A stretch of DNA of 64,000 nucleotides from Saccharothrix tamanrassetensis (GCF_014203665.1 NZ_JACHJN010000005.1:62001-126000); one strand, 5' to 3'; counted from the first letter of the stretch, positions 30,535 through 38,648 are shown. The notes: a model not told the origin generated them from the sequence alone. Made by a program: numbers and translations.

Positions 30535-32036
30535 CAGCGGGCCAGCAGCTCGCGGAGGGCTGAGCGGTCGACCTTGCGCGTCCGCCCCGAGACGGGGAGT
30601 TCCCGCAGCACGGTGACTTCGTCGGGCAGCGCGGCGGCGTCGATCAGCGCGGGCAGCGCGGCGCGGACCCGGTCGGCCAAGCCGGGTGCCGCGTCGGACA
30701 GGGGCACCACGGCGAGCACGATCCGCTCGTCGCCGATCTCGTCCGGTACGCCGATCATCACGGCCGCCGCGACTCCGGGCAGGTCCGCGATCGCCGGTTC
30801 GTACAAGCCCGGGTACACGTTCGTCTTCCCGCGCAGGATCATGTCCTTCTTCCGCCCGGTGAGGACGATCCGGTCGTCCTCCAGCCGGGCCAGGTCACCC
30901 GTCGCGTGTTCGGTCATCGGCGGTTCGCCGAGGTAGCCGCGGCACATGTTGGGGCCGGACACCACCAGCTCGCCGTCCTCGGCGATCCGTGCGCGGACTC
31001 CCGGCAGCGGCCGGCCCAGCAGGTCGCCGCCGTGGGCGATCTTCTCCGCACCGGTGGCGATCGCGACCGGGAGGATCTCGGTCATCCCGTACACGGCCAG
31101 GAACTCCACGTCCGGCAGCGCCTCGCGCGCTCGTTTCAGCAGAGGTGGCAGCACGGGGGCCGAGCCCAGCAGGACCTGCCGGAGCGACTGCGGCAGCGCC
31201 ACCCCGCAGTCCAGGATCGCCGCCAGGTCGGTCGGCACGAGGAACGTGTGCGTCGCGCCGGTCAGCCCGGCGGCGAGCGCGGTGGGATCGGCGGACGGCG
31301 CGAACCCGTACGGCGGCATCGACCAGTGCGCGCCGGCGACCAGCGCGGGCAGTCCCAGCATCATCTGGTCGGTGTGCACTCTCGTGCCCGGACCCAGTTC
31401 GCACCTCACCGCCAGCGCGCGCAGGGCCGCGGCGAGCGAACCACGGGTGTGCACCACGGCTTTGGGCGCCGCCGTCGTGCCGGAGGTGAACACGATCACC
31501 GCGTCCTGGTCGGGAGCGGGGTCGGGGAGCGGCAGGTCGGCAACCGGCGCGGCCAGGCTCCGCGTGGAGACCGCACGCAGCGGCACACCGGGCAGCCACG
31601 GGCCGGACCTGATGTGCCGCAACGGGAGCGCGGCGTAGTCCGGCAGCAGGACACCCCTGCGGCGGGCGATCGCCCGGAGCGGACCGGGAGCACTGGCCGC
31701 GTACAGCAGGGACTCGGCCGCCGCCCAGCCCGGACCGGCCAGTCCGGTGCGACTGGCGAACAGCTCCGGCCCGACACCGGGGTCGACGAACACGACCGTG
31801 CCGCCGGCGGCCACGGTGCCCAGGGCCAGGACGATCGCGTCCGGGCCCGGGCGGACCGAGAACAACATCCGGTTGCCGGGCTCGAAACCCCGGGAACGCA
31901 GTCGGTGCGCCGTGCTCAGGACCTTCGTGGACAGTTCCCGGTAGGTCAGCGTTCGGCCGCGCGCGTCGGTCAGCGCGGGCGACGGGCCGTGTTCCCGGGC
32001 CGCCCGCAGCACTTCCACGAGCAGGTCGTCAGCCAC
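30534..32036 (-). CDS. OleC-like AMP-dependent acid ligase / beta-lactone synthetase
   Basis: A 500-residue ANL-superfamily adenylating enzyme. The P-loop is VIVFTSGTTAAPKAVVHTRGS; other motifs are VYGMTEILPVA, GDLARLEDDRIVLTGRKKDMIL and the C-terminal PVSGRTRKVDRSALRELL lysine region. The VVHTRG after the P-loop and its partners point to the OleC group, which activates a beta-hydroxy acid and closes a beta-lactone. A plain fatty acyl-CoA/AMP ligase is the alternative. The GTG overlaps the P450 stop by 8 bases. Confidence 0.75.
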   Translation of the reverse strand: MADDLLVEVLRAAREHGPSPALTDARGRTLTYRELSTKVLSTAHRLRSRGFEPGNRMLFSVRPGPDAIVLALGTVAAGGTVVFVDPGVGPELFASRTGLAGPGWAAAESLLYAASAPGPLRAIARRRGVLLPDYAALPLRHIRSGPWLPGVPLRAVSTRSLAAPVADLPLPDPAPDQDAVIVFTSGTTAAPKAVVHTRGSLAAALRALAVRCELGPGTRVHTDQMMLGLPALVAGAHWSMPPYGFAPSADPTALAAGLTGATHTFLVPTDLAAILDCGVALPQSLRQVLLGSAPVLPPLLKRAREALPDVEFLAVYGMTEILPVAIATGAEKIAHGGDLLGRPLPGVRARIAEDGELVVSGPNMCRGYLGEPPMTEHATGDLARLEDDRIVLTGRKKDMILRGKTNVYPGLYEPAIADLPGVAAAVMIGVPDEIGDERIVLAVVPLSDAAPGLADRVRAALPALIDAAALPDEVTVLRELPVSGRTRKVDRSALRELLAR

Positions 32037-33165
32037 GGCGCACCACCAGCCTCTCGTAGCCGGGGATCAGGACCCGCACGGCAGCCCTTCGCGCCACGAC
32101 GGACAGCGGTGCGGCGGACAGGACGGCTCCCAGCACCGCGCGGATCTCGGCGTAGGCGAGCGGCATCCCCAGGCAGAAGTGCGGTCCCGCGCCGAACCAG
32201 AGCTGTCGCACCGCGGGCGGGTGGGGACGGTCCGGGTCGAACGCGCCGTGACCGCGGGCGGCGGAGATCGTCGCGATCACCACCCGGTCCCCGGCGCGGA
32301 CCGCGACCCGGCCGATACCGGTGTCGGCGGCCACGCTGCGCAGCATCACCGGCGACGGGACGGTGACCCGCAGCGCCTCCGCGACCACGTCGTCCATCCG
32401 GTCCGGCGCGGCGGCGAGCCGGTCCAGCCACCCCGTGTCGTGCAGCAGTGCGACCAGGCGGGGGATGTACGACACCAGGGTCTCGGTGCCGGTGAGGACG
32501 AACGCCGCCACCGCGCCCAGGGCTTCCTCCTCGGTGAGCCCGAGTTCCCGCATCCGGCCGGGGACGGTCGCGGGGTCGCCGACCGCGTACGCCTTCGCGG
32601 CGGGCCGGGTGAGTTCGCCCAACGCGGCCTTGCCCCGGCGGACCTGGGCCGGCGTCAGCCGGGGACGCCCCAGCCGGATCATCGACGTGATCGCCGTCCC
32701 GGCCGCCCACGCCCGCCCCGCCCCGGTGGCGTCCAGGCCGACGAGTTCGCAGATCACCGCGCCCACCAGGTCCCGCACCACCGTCACGAGGTCCACCGGG
32801 CGGCCGGTGGCCAGGTCGTCCCGCAGGCGCCTCATCGGCTCGTCCGCCACGCGGGCGCACAGGTCGGTCACGCTGCGCGGGGTGAACAACCCGGAGAGCT
32901 TGCGGCGCAGCTCGGCGTGGGCCGCGCCTTCCATGTTCAGCAGGACCGTGGGGCCGACCACGGGCGTCCACAGGTCGGCCGGCGAACCGGGACCGGTCTT
33001 GGTGAAGTGGGCGGTGTCGGCGAGGACCTCCTTGGCCAGCGCGGCGTCGCTGACCACCACGCCCACCTTGGGCACGCGGACGACGGGCGCGATCCGGCCG
33101 ATCCCGCGCACCAGGGGGTACGCCAGCGGGTGCGCGGCCAGCTGGAGCCTCAGTTCCCAGTTCAC
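32029..33165 (-). CDS. Cytochrome P450
   Basis: A 378-residue P450. The haem-binding loop is LWFGAGPHFCLGMPLAYAE with the axial cysteine. The I-helix reads AAFVLTGTETLVS (the usual AGxxTT is altered to LTGTET), and the ExxR motif is VVAEALRVTVPS, followed by a PERF-like HPPAVRQ. Soluble, about 20-30 residues shorter than typical CYP105-like enzymes. GTG start overlaps the glycosyltransferase stop. It probably hydroxylates or desaturates the acyl product of the cluster. Confidence 0.9.
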   Translation of the reverse strand: MNWELRLQLAAHPLAYPLVRGIGRIAPVVRVPKVGVVVSDAALAKEVLADTAHFTKTGPGSPADLWTPVVGPTVLLNMEGAAHAELRRKLSGLFTPRSVTDLCARVADEPMRRLRDDLATGRPVDLVTVVRDLVGAVICELVGLDATGAGRAWAAGTAITSMIRLGRPRLTPAQVRRGKAALGELTRPAAKAYAVGDPATVPGRMRELGLTEEEALGAVAAFVLTGTETLVSYIPRLVALLHDTGWLDRLAAAPDRMDDVVAEALRVTVPSPVMLRSVAADTGIGRVAVRAGDRVVIATISAARGHGAFDPDRPHPPAVRQLWFGAGPHFCLGMPLAYAEIRAVLGAVLSAAPLSVVARRAAVRVLIPGYERLVVRRG

Positions 33166-33914
33166 CGGATGTCCACGACGGCCGGGCGGTACCGGTGGTC
33201 GGCGTACCACGCCAGGGTCTTGCGCAGGCCCCAGGCCTGGGCCCGGCGCGACGAGCCGTAGACCAGGACGTCCCGTCGGAGACCGTACTGCCTGGTGTGC
33301 AGGCGGACCGCGTTGACCAGCGCCCGGTCCTCGTGCAGGTCCTCGATCCTGGACCGCGGGAAGCCCCCGCACAGCGCGTACAGCTCCGCCGTGATGGCCA
33401 TGTTGCAGCCCGCTGTCATCACGTACGGCCCGAGGTAGCGCGGATCGCGGTTGTCCGGTCGGATCCTGCCGAACAGCGAGGCCACTTCGACGGCGGCGAC
33501 GAGCAGCCCGCGTTTGGCCGTCGACAGGCCTTCGTCCTTGCGCGGCAACAGCTGCCCGGACACCAGCCGCAGCCCGGAGTCGAACGCCGCCTTGATCCTG
33601 GCCGTCCAATCCGGGGCGGGCAGGCAGTCTGCGTCGGTGCGCGCCAACCACCGGGCGCCGTGGTCGATGGCGTGGCGCATCCCGGTGTCGGCGGCGGCTC
33701 CGGTGCCTTTCTCCGGCTCGTGCGCGAGTACCAGCCGAAGACCCGGTCGCCGCTCGGCGTACGCGCGCACGGTGTCCGCAGTGGAGTCCGTGGAACCGTT
33801 GTCCACCACCAGCAACGTGAAGTCCGGGTCGTCCTGCGCGGCGAGGGCGTCCAGGGTCGCCGTGATGCCGCGCTCCTCGTTGTACGCGGGAACCACCACC
33901 CACAGGCCGCTCAC
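33162..33914 (-). CDS. Family 2 glycosyltransferase
   Basis: A 250-residue GT-A fold enzyme with WVVVPAYNEERGI at the N-terminus, VVDNGSTDSTADTVRAYAE for nucleotide-sugar binding, the metal-binding ARTDADCLP (DxD), and HEDRALVNAVR as the catalytic region. No transmembrane helices, so it is soluble or peripheral. GTG overlaps the KAS III stop. In this cluster it may glycosylate the lipid-like product; glycosyl donors are not evident nearby. Confidence 0.87.
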   Translation of the reverse strand: MSGLWVVVPAYNEERGITATLDALAAQDDPDFTLLVVDNGSTDSTADTVRAYAERRPGLRLVLAHEPEKGTGAAADTGMRHAIDHGARWLARTDADCLPAPDWTARIKAAFDSGLRLVSGQLLPRKDEGLSTAKRGLLVAAVEVASLFGRIRPDNRDPRYLGPYVMTAGCNMAITAELYALCGGFPRSRIEDLHEDRALVNAVRLHTRQYGLRRDVLVYGSSRRAQAWGLRKTLAWYADHRYRPAVVDIR

Positions 33915-34897
33915 AGCCGGATCACCACCATGCCGAGGCTGACGCCGCCCGCCAGGCCGACCAGCGCGACCAGGTCGCCGGGTCCGCACCGGCCCATCCG
34001 CTGCGCGGTGACCAGTTGCAGCGGCAGGCTCGCGGAGGCGACGTTCCCGTGCTCCGGCAGCGTGATCACCAGCCGGTCCTTCGGCACGCCCACCTGTTCG
34101 GCGAAGATGTCCAGGTAGGGCAACGAGACCTGGTGCACGCCGATCACCGCGAAGTCGTCCCAGGTCAGCCCGAGCCGGTCCAGCGTGCTGTCCAGGACGC
34201 CCCGGCCGAGCCCGAGGAAGGCGGACTTCAGCCGCGCGCCGTCCATGGCGAAGTAGGTGGCCTCCGGGTCGCGCGGGTGCCGCGACCCCCCGCCGGGCAG
34301 GGTGCCGACGTCCCACTGGGTCGAGTCGGCGGTGAAGCCGCTGCCCAGCACACCGTCCTCGCCCTCGGCCAGCAGCAGGGCCGCGCCCGCGTCCGACAGC
34401 GTGTACCCGGGGAAGGCGCGCAGGAAGTCGGTGAGCCCGTCGACCTCCCAGCGCACCGCGCGGGACGGTGCCTCGCCGCCGGCGATCAGCACCTTGCGGT
34501 AGCGGCCGGTGCGGATCAAAGCGTCGGCGACCTCGATTCCGTTGAGGACGCTGTTGCAGGCGTTCTTGACGTCCATCACCGGGCAGCCGAGCTCCAGCTT
34601 GGCGGCCACGATGTGCGCGGTCGCCGGCTCGATCATGTCCTGGCTGGCCGAGGCGAACAGCAGGAGGTCGACCTCGCCCGGCACGGTTCCGGTGTCCGCC
34701 AGCAGCTTGCGCGCCGCCGCGACCGCGAGGTCGGACGCCTGCTCGTCGTCCGCCATGACGTGCCGCGACCGGATCCCGGTCAACCGGCGGATCAGCCCCG
34801 GCGGCGGTGTGAACGGCGCCAGCCGCCGCTCCACCTCCTCCGTGCTGAGCTGTTGCTCGGGCAGATGCACTGCCACGCCGACAAGTTGTGTCCCCAC
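33911..34897 (-). CDS. OleA/KAS III-like condensing enzyme
   Basis: A 328-residue thiolase-fold enzyme; the GTG at 34897 follows GGAGG. Catalytic Cys lies in VMDVKNACNSVLNG, His in IGVHQVSLPY and Asn in LPEHGNVASASLPLQL, the KAS III triad. The EPATAHIVAAKLELGCPVMD segment before the active site resembles OleA, which joins two acyl-CoAs head to head. Together with OleC- and OleD-like genes in the same operon this suggests a Claisen condensation followed by reduction and lactone closure. Simple fatty-acid chain start (FabH) is less likely here. Confidence 0.82.
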   Translation of the reverse strand: MGTQLVGVAVHLPEQQLSTEEVERRLAPFTPPPGLIRRLTGIRSRHVMADDEQASDLAVAAARKLLADTGTVPGEVDLLLFASASQDMIEPATAHIVAAKLELGCPVMDVKNACNSVLNGIEVADALIRTGRYRKVLIAGGEAPSRAVRWEVDGLTDFLRAFPGYTLSDAGAALLLAEGEDGVLGSGFTADSTQWDVGTLPGGGSRHPRDPEATYFAMDGARLKSAFLGLGRGVLDSTLDRLGLTWDDFAVIGVHQVSLPYLDIFAEQVGVPKDRLVITLPEHGNVASASLPLQLVTAQRMGRCGPGDLVALVGLAGGVSLGMVVIRL

Positions 34898-35011
34898 TCC
34901 GGCACCTCCCTGCGTGGACGCTATCTCCGGGTGGCGTCGGCGGACGTCAGTAGAACTACTCGGATGCGATCCTCCTGGTGGGATCGTCCACTTCACGACC
35001 GGCGGGTCGCC

Positions 35012-35881
35012 TCACGGCCGAGCGGCGTGGTCGTCCGCACGTCTGCCGCCGGTGGGGGTCCGGGCTGCGTCGGCCGGCGTGACCGTCGAACCGGGACGGT
35101 CCGGGGCGGGTGCCGGGCCGGTGAGCTCGCGCGGTCCGAGGTGCAGGCCCCCGCTGGCGTCGAGGGTCTGCCCGGTGATCCACCGGGCGTCGTGCGACGC
35201 CAGGAACGCCACCACGTCGGCGACGTCGTCCGCCCGCCCGACCCGGTTCAGCGCGGTCAGCCCGGCCGCCAGCGCCGCTGTCTCCGGGGTGAAGATGGCT
35301 TCGTTGGCGTCGGTCCTGGTCGCGCCGGGTGCGACGGTGTTGACCGTGATGCCGCGCCCGCCGAGCGCTCGGGCGAGGGTGCGGCTCATCGTTTCCACCG
35401 CTCCTTTGGTGAGGGCGAAGGAGGTCTGCGTGGGGTTGGCCATCCGGGTGGCGACCGACGAGATGGTGATGACGCGTCCGCCGTCCGACAGCAGCGGGAG
35501 TGCCCGCTGGATGATGAAGTACGGGGCTTTGACGTTCACCGCGACGAGGTGGTCGAACTGCTCCGGGGTGTCGGTCTCGATCGGACCGGCGGGTGCGGCG
35601 GCGGCGTTGTTGACGACGATGTCCAGCGGTCGCCCGGACAGGCCGGTCCGCAGGCCGGTGAACAGCGCCCCGATCCCGTCCATGGTGCTCAGGTCGGCCT
35701 GGACGGCGAAGGCGCGTCCGGCGTTCTCCTCGATCCGGCGGACGGTCTCCCGTGCCGCCCGCTCGTCCCTGCCGTAGTGCACGGCGACCTGAGCCCCGTC
35801 TGCGGCCAACCGTTCGGCGATGGCACGGCCGATGCCCTTGGACGCCCCCGTCACGAGTGCGGCCTTGTCCGCGAGTCTCAC
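35012..35881 (-). CDS. Short-chain dehydrogenase/reductase (classical SDR)
   Basis: A 289-residue NAD(P)H-dependent oxidoreductase with cofactor loop TGASKGIG, NNAAAA, active-site Ser in VITISSVATRM, and an atypical catalytic motif: FALTKGAVE places Phe where YxxxK normally has Tyr. The Ser and Lys remain. The loss of Tyr is notable, since it is the proton donor. The final ~37 residues are a Pro/Ala/Arg tail beyond the family's usual end. GTG at 35881 follows GGGGGGA. It diverges from a TetR gene across a palindrome and is 114 bases upstream of the OleA-like gene. Confidence 0.85.
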   Translation of the reverse strand: MRLADKAALVTGASKGIGRAIAERLAADGAQVAVHYGRDERAARETVRRIEENAGRAFAVQADLSTMDGIGALFTGLRTGLSGRPLDIVVNNAAAAPAGPIETDTPEQFDHLVAVNVKAPYFIIQRALPLLSDGGRVITISSVATRMANPTQTSFALTKGAVETMSRTLARALGGRGITVNTVAPGATRTDANEAIFTPETAALAAGLTALNRVGRADDVADVVAFLASHDARWITGQTLDASGGLHLGPRELTGPAPAPDRPGSTVTPADAARTPTGGRRADDHAARP

Positions 35882-35903
35882 GTGTCCCCCCGAAGTGATA
35901 GTT

Positions 35904-35920
35904 ACTAACAGGTTGTTAGT
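35904..35920. promoter_or_regulatory. Palindromic operator between SDR and TetR genes
   Basis: ACTAAC (35904-35909) and GTTAGT (35915-35920) form a perfect inverted repeat with a 5-base spacer, in the 48-bp divergent gap. It sits within a local AT-rich stretch that must contain both promoters. The TetR protein is the obvious binder and would repress its own gene and the leftward SDR/OleA cluster. Confidence 0.68.
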
Positions 35921-35929
35921 GTCTACCAA

Positions 35930-36532
35930 ATGGACAGCCTCCGTGACCGCCGTCGAGCCGAAACCCGGCGGGCGGTGCAGTCGCACGCGATCCGCCTCTT
36001 CGTCGAAGGCGGCTACGGCGCCACTACGGTCGAGGACGTCGCGAAAGCCGCGGGCGTCTCCGCCATGACGGTGTACCGGCACTTCGCGACCAAGGAAGAC
36101 CTGGTGCTCTACGACGAGTACGACCCGTTGACCGCCGCGGCGCTGCTCGCGCGACCGGAGCACGAGCCCCTCGTCCGACGAATCGGAGGCGCCCTGGTGG
36201 ACACCGCCGCCGGTGCGGTCGGAGCCGGTGCGGTCGGCGCGTCCGACGCCGACAAAGCGCTGCTCCTGGCCCGTCTGCGGCTGATGATCTCCACCCCGGC
36301 CCTGCGCGCCCGCCACCTCGACAGCCAGTACGCCACCCAGTCCGCGATCGTCGCGGCCCTCTGCGGCGACCCGCCCGACCCCGACGACGAACTCCGCGTG
36401 CGCTGCGCCGCCGCGGCCTGCCTCGGCGCCACCCACGTCGCCCTCGTCCGCTGGGCGGAGAACGACGGTCGGGACGACCTCCCCGCTCTGATCCGCACCT
36501 CGCTGGCGCACGCCTTCGGCACCGCCTTCTGA
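35930..36532 (+). CDS. TetR family transcriptional regulator
   Basis: A 200-residue TetR protein. The N-terminal DNA-binding domain is RRAETRRAVQSHAIRLF, then VEDVAKAAGVSAMTVYRHFATKEDLVLYD. The C-terminal domain belongs to the actinobacterial type with LRARHLDSQYATQSAIVAAL. The ATG follows the operator by nine bases without a clear ribosome site, consistent with a leaderless transcript. It likely controls the divergent SDR and the downstream beta-lactone-like cluster. Confidence 0.92.
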   Translation: MDSLRDRRRAETRRAVQSHAIRLFVEGGYGATTVEDVAKAAGVSAMTVYRHFATKEDLVLYDEYDPLTAAALLARPEHEPLVRRIGGALVDTAAGAVGAGAVGASDADKALLLARLRLMISTPALRARHLDSQYATQSAIVAALCGDPPDPDDELRVRCAAAACLGATHVALVRWAENDGRDDLPALIRTSLAHAFGTAF

Positions 36533-36598
36533 TGCCCGGGTCTGCTCGACGGCCTGCGGGCGGAGCCCGTGAACACCGGGCGTCGTTGAAGCGGGTAT

Positions 36599-36931
36599 AT
36601 GAGCACCGTTCGCATCGCGCCCGCCGGGCCGATTCCGACGACGGCGTCCTCGGTTTTACAGCTTGATCGTGCGGCCCCCGGAATCGGACCTGTTGTTCGT
36701 GGCGGACCGGGCGCAGGGGCTCGGTGTCGGGGCGAACTGATCACGCACCTGCTCGAACAAGTCCGCGAAAAAGGCATTCCGGTGGTGCGGGTTGTCTCGC
36801 ACCCGCCGGTCGAGGGCTTCACACCCGGATGGGCGCCGACGGGTCGGGGGTGGTCCCGCCGAAGCCGCCTGATCGCCGAGCGGTCGGCGCGTGGGCAGCG
36901 TCACGGCCCGCGCGCCGGTGACGTGACATGA
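36599..36931 (+). CDS. Doubtful 110-residue hypothetical reading frame
   Basis: ATG at 36599 opens a 110-codon frame whose middle (ELITHLLEQVREKGIPVVRVV) looks protein-like, while the end is Arg-rich and overlaps the terminator hairpin. Codon use is less GC3-rich than in neighbours and includes a TTA leucine codon, rare here. It could be a recently acquired or decaying gene. A different frame nearby also looks protein-like for ~20 residues, which would fit a frameshifted remnant. Confidence 0.25.
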   Translation: MSTVRIAPAGPIPTTASSVLQLDRAAPGIGPVVRGGPGAGARCRGELITHLLEQVREKGIPVVRVVSHPPVEGFTPGWAPTGRGWSRRSRLIAERSARGQRHGPRAGDVT

Positions 36932-36972
36932 CGATGGCGCGTGTTCCCGTGGGAACACGCGCCATCGTCATG
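36927..36972. terminator. 22-bp near-continuous palindrome after the CsbD-like gene
   Basis: Positions 36927-36948 and 36951-36972 are perfectly complementary with only two bases between them. It starts 19 bases past the end of the leftward CsbD gene. It can act in both directions. The stem is unusually long with almost no loop, closer to a cruciform. Confidence 0.8.
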
Positions 36973-36990
36973 ACCGGCAGGCGGTCGGCG

Positions 36991-37164
36991 TCAGCTCTTG
37001 AAGGCGTCCTTGACCTTCTCGGCCGCCTGCTCGACGTTGCCCTTCACCTGGTCGCCCTTGCCCTCGGCTTCCAGCTGCTCGTTGTCCGTGGCGCCACCGA
37101 CGGCTTCCTTCGCCTTGCCCTTCAGCTCGTCGCCCTTGCCCTCGGCCTTGTCGTCGAGTCCCAT
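36991..37164 (-). CDS. CsbD family stress protein
   Basis: A 57-residue, highly charged helical protein. It has the CsbD pattern GLDDKAEGKGDELKGKAKEA, repeated as AEGKGDQVKGNVEQAAEKV. ATG at 37164 follows GGGAGGA by 8 bases. CsbD proteins are general-stress proteins of unknown molecular function, often under stress sigma factors, which fits the partner-switching genes elsewhere in the window. It stands alone between intergenic stretches. Confidence 0.88.
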   Translation of the reverse strand: MGLDDKAEGKGDELKGKAKEAVGGATDNEQLEAEGKGDQVKGNVEQAAEKVKDAFKS

Positions 37165-37563
37165 GTGCCAGTCCTCCCGCACGCGATTCCCCCGAGGTCG
37201 CGGCCCTCGGGTGACCGTGACCGCCGCGCAGGCTGTTCTACCCGGCGATCCATCGGCGGGTGCCCCCGCACGGGGGCCCTCAAACAGGTCGGCGCGGCCT
37301 CCGCACCCGAGAGGGCACCGGTTGCGGGTGCGGAGGCCTCGGCGCGCGTGGCCGACCCGAACCGACCGCGACCACCGGAAGTGGTCCGCGCACCACGTTG
37401 TTCGGTCACCGGCCGGTTCCGGTTGTCGAGTTCCCCTACTCGGGTGACCGGAGTTGTGGAAATGGCCGGCTTCGTTTTCCGGACTGTCGCCATTGCTGTG
37501 CAACAACATTTTCCGGGTGGGATCGGTGAACTGCGCCGGCGGCGGCTCCGAATTGACTGAGTC
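37165..37563. other. 399-bp stretch without a credible gene
   Basis: The left end should hold the promoter of the leftward CsbD gene. Several open frames cross but none has matching codon use or a ribosome site. The right part leads into the decayed DUF4331 locus. I see no RNA or repeat. Confidence 0.45.
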
Positions 37564-37820
37564 CTGTCCGCGCACGGCGGGGGCAAGAGCTACGTGGGCC
37601 AGGCGGACGACTCGTCTTCCTGGACCTTCGGGTGTTCGACCTGCTCTAGGTGCCGGCGGGGCCGAAGGACACCTTCAACTCGCTCACCCCGGACCGGGAC
37701 GGGAAGACTCCCGACCTGGTCGACCGGGTGACCGATCCGGAGGTGCCCAGGCTGATCCAGGCCATCTACGGGATTCCCGCACCCGCCATGCCCCGCAACG
37801 ACCTGGTGGGGATCTTCGCT
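37564..37820 (+). pseudogene. DUF4331 protein remnant
   Basis: Fragments of a DUF4331 protein are readable in more than one frame: KSYVGQADD, then, one base out of frame, LVFLDLRVFDLL, an in-frame stop (37647-37649), and then DTFNSLTPDRDGKTPDLV, LIQAIYGIP and PRNDLVGIF. Both ends of the family's ~450-residue domain are missing. At about 37820 the match stops and NicO sequence begins, so a deletion has joined two genes. DUF4331 proteins are secreted proteins of unknown role. Confidence 0.7.
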
Positions 37821-37821
37821 C

Positions 37822-38318
37822 CCCGGCCACGGGAAGAACGTGATCGCCGCCTACCTCGCGGGGCGGGAAGGTACGGCGCGTGATGCGGTTGTCGTGGGGG
37901 CGACGGTGACCGTCACGCACACGGCCGGGGTGCTCGTGCTCGGGCTGCTGACCAGTGCGTCGAGTGCGTTGCTGGGCGAGTCGGTGCTGCGGTGGTCGGG
38001 CGTGGGGAGCGGTGTGCTGGTCGCCGGGATCGGGGCCGTGCTGCTGAGATCGGCGCTGCGGCGGCGACCCGTCCTCGTCGGCCACATTCACGGCTCCGAT
38101 GACCCACACCGCCCCGACTCCGGTCACGGGCACGGGCATGGCTACGGCTTGGGCATGGCCGCCACGCTGACCGCGGTCGGCTTGGTGCTGGTCCGCCTGC
38201 GGGACCGGCCGGCCGCCGTCGAGCGCTTCCGCGACCGGTTCACCGCGCTGCCGGCCATCACCGCGTCCCTGGTGCTCGTCGTGGGCCCGGGCTCGCGGTC
38301 CGGGCCGCACTCGGTTAG
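37822..38318 (+). pseudogene. NicO-type nickel/cobalt exporter remnant
   Basis: The frame starts at PGHGKNVIAAYLAGREG, a conserved mid-protein motif of NicO/RcnA-like permeases, without the N-terminal half. Two to three membrane segments follow (VVVGATVTVTHTAGVLVLGLL, SGVLVAGIGAVLL). After the His-rich HGHGHG stretch a block is missing, then the last part (YGLGMAATLTAVGLVLVRLR) resumes. Near 38293 the frame slips; in the other frame the expected ending GLAVRAALG and a TAG (38316-38318) follow. Truncation, internal deletion and frameshift make a working exporter unlikely. Confidence 0.75.
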
Positions 38319-38327
38319 GAGCCCTCC

Positions 38328-38648
38328 GTGCGTCGAATCGTCCTGCTGTTCCTGCTGTTGGCCGCCTGCTCCGGCCCGGAGCCCGAGCGACCGCGCCCCG
38401 GTCCGCTGTTCGACGACGAGGGCGCGGCCGAGGTCACGTGTCTGCGCTTGGTCGCCGCGGACATGCGGCGGGCCATGGGGCGGCTGCGCCGTGAGCAGTA
38501 CGAGCTGCTCGTCCTGGCCTACCTCCGCGGCATCCCGTACCGCGAGCCGCCCGCCCGGCTGAAGGTCCCGATCGGCACGGTGAAGTCCCGGATACGGCCG
38601 GCGTTGCAGGTGCTGCGCGCCCAGCTCGCCCGCGACAGGGAGTCGTGA
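38328..38648 (+). pseudogene. Lipoprotein leader fused to ECF sigma factor region 4
   Basis: A 106-residue open frame. Residues 1-~35 are a lipoprotein start (IVLLFLLLAACSG, lipobox Cys) and acidic linker. Residues ~50-105 are sigma-70 region 4 (LRREQYELLVLAYLRGI, IGTVKSRIRPALQVLR), with the helix-turn-helix but no region 2. An exported anchor on a DNA-binding tail makes no sense as a sigma factor. The frame is open, so a product may be made, but a deletion fusion between two genes is the likely origin, as for the two neighbours. Confidence 0.65.
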
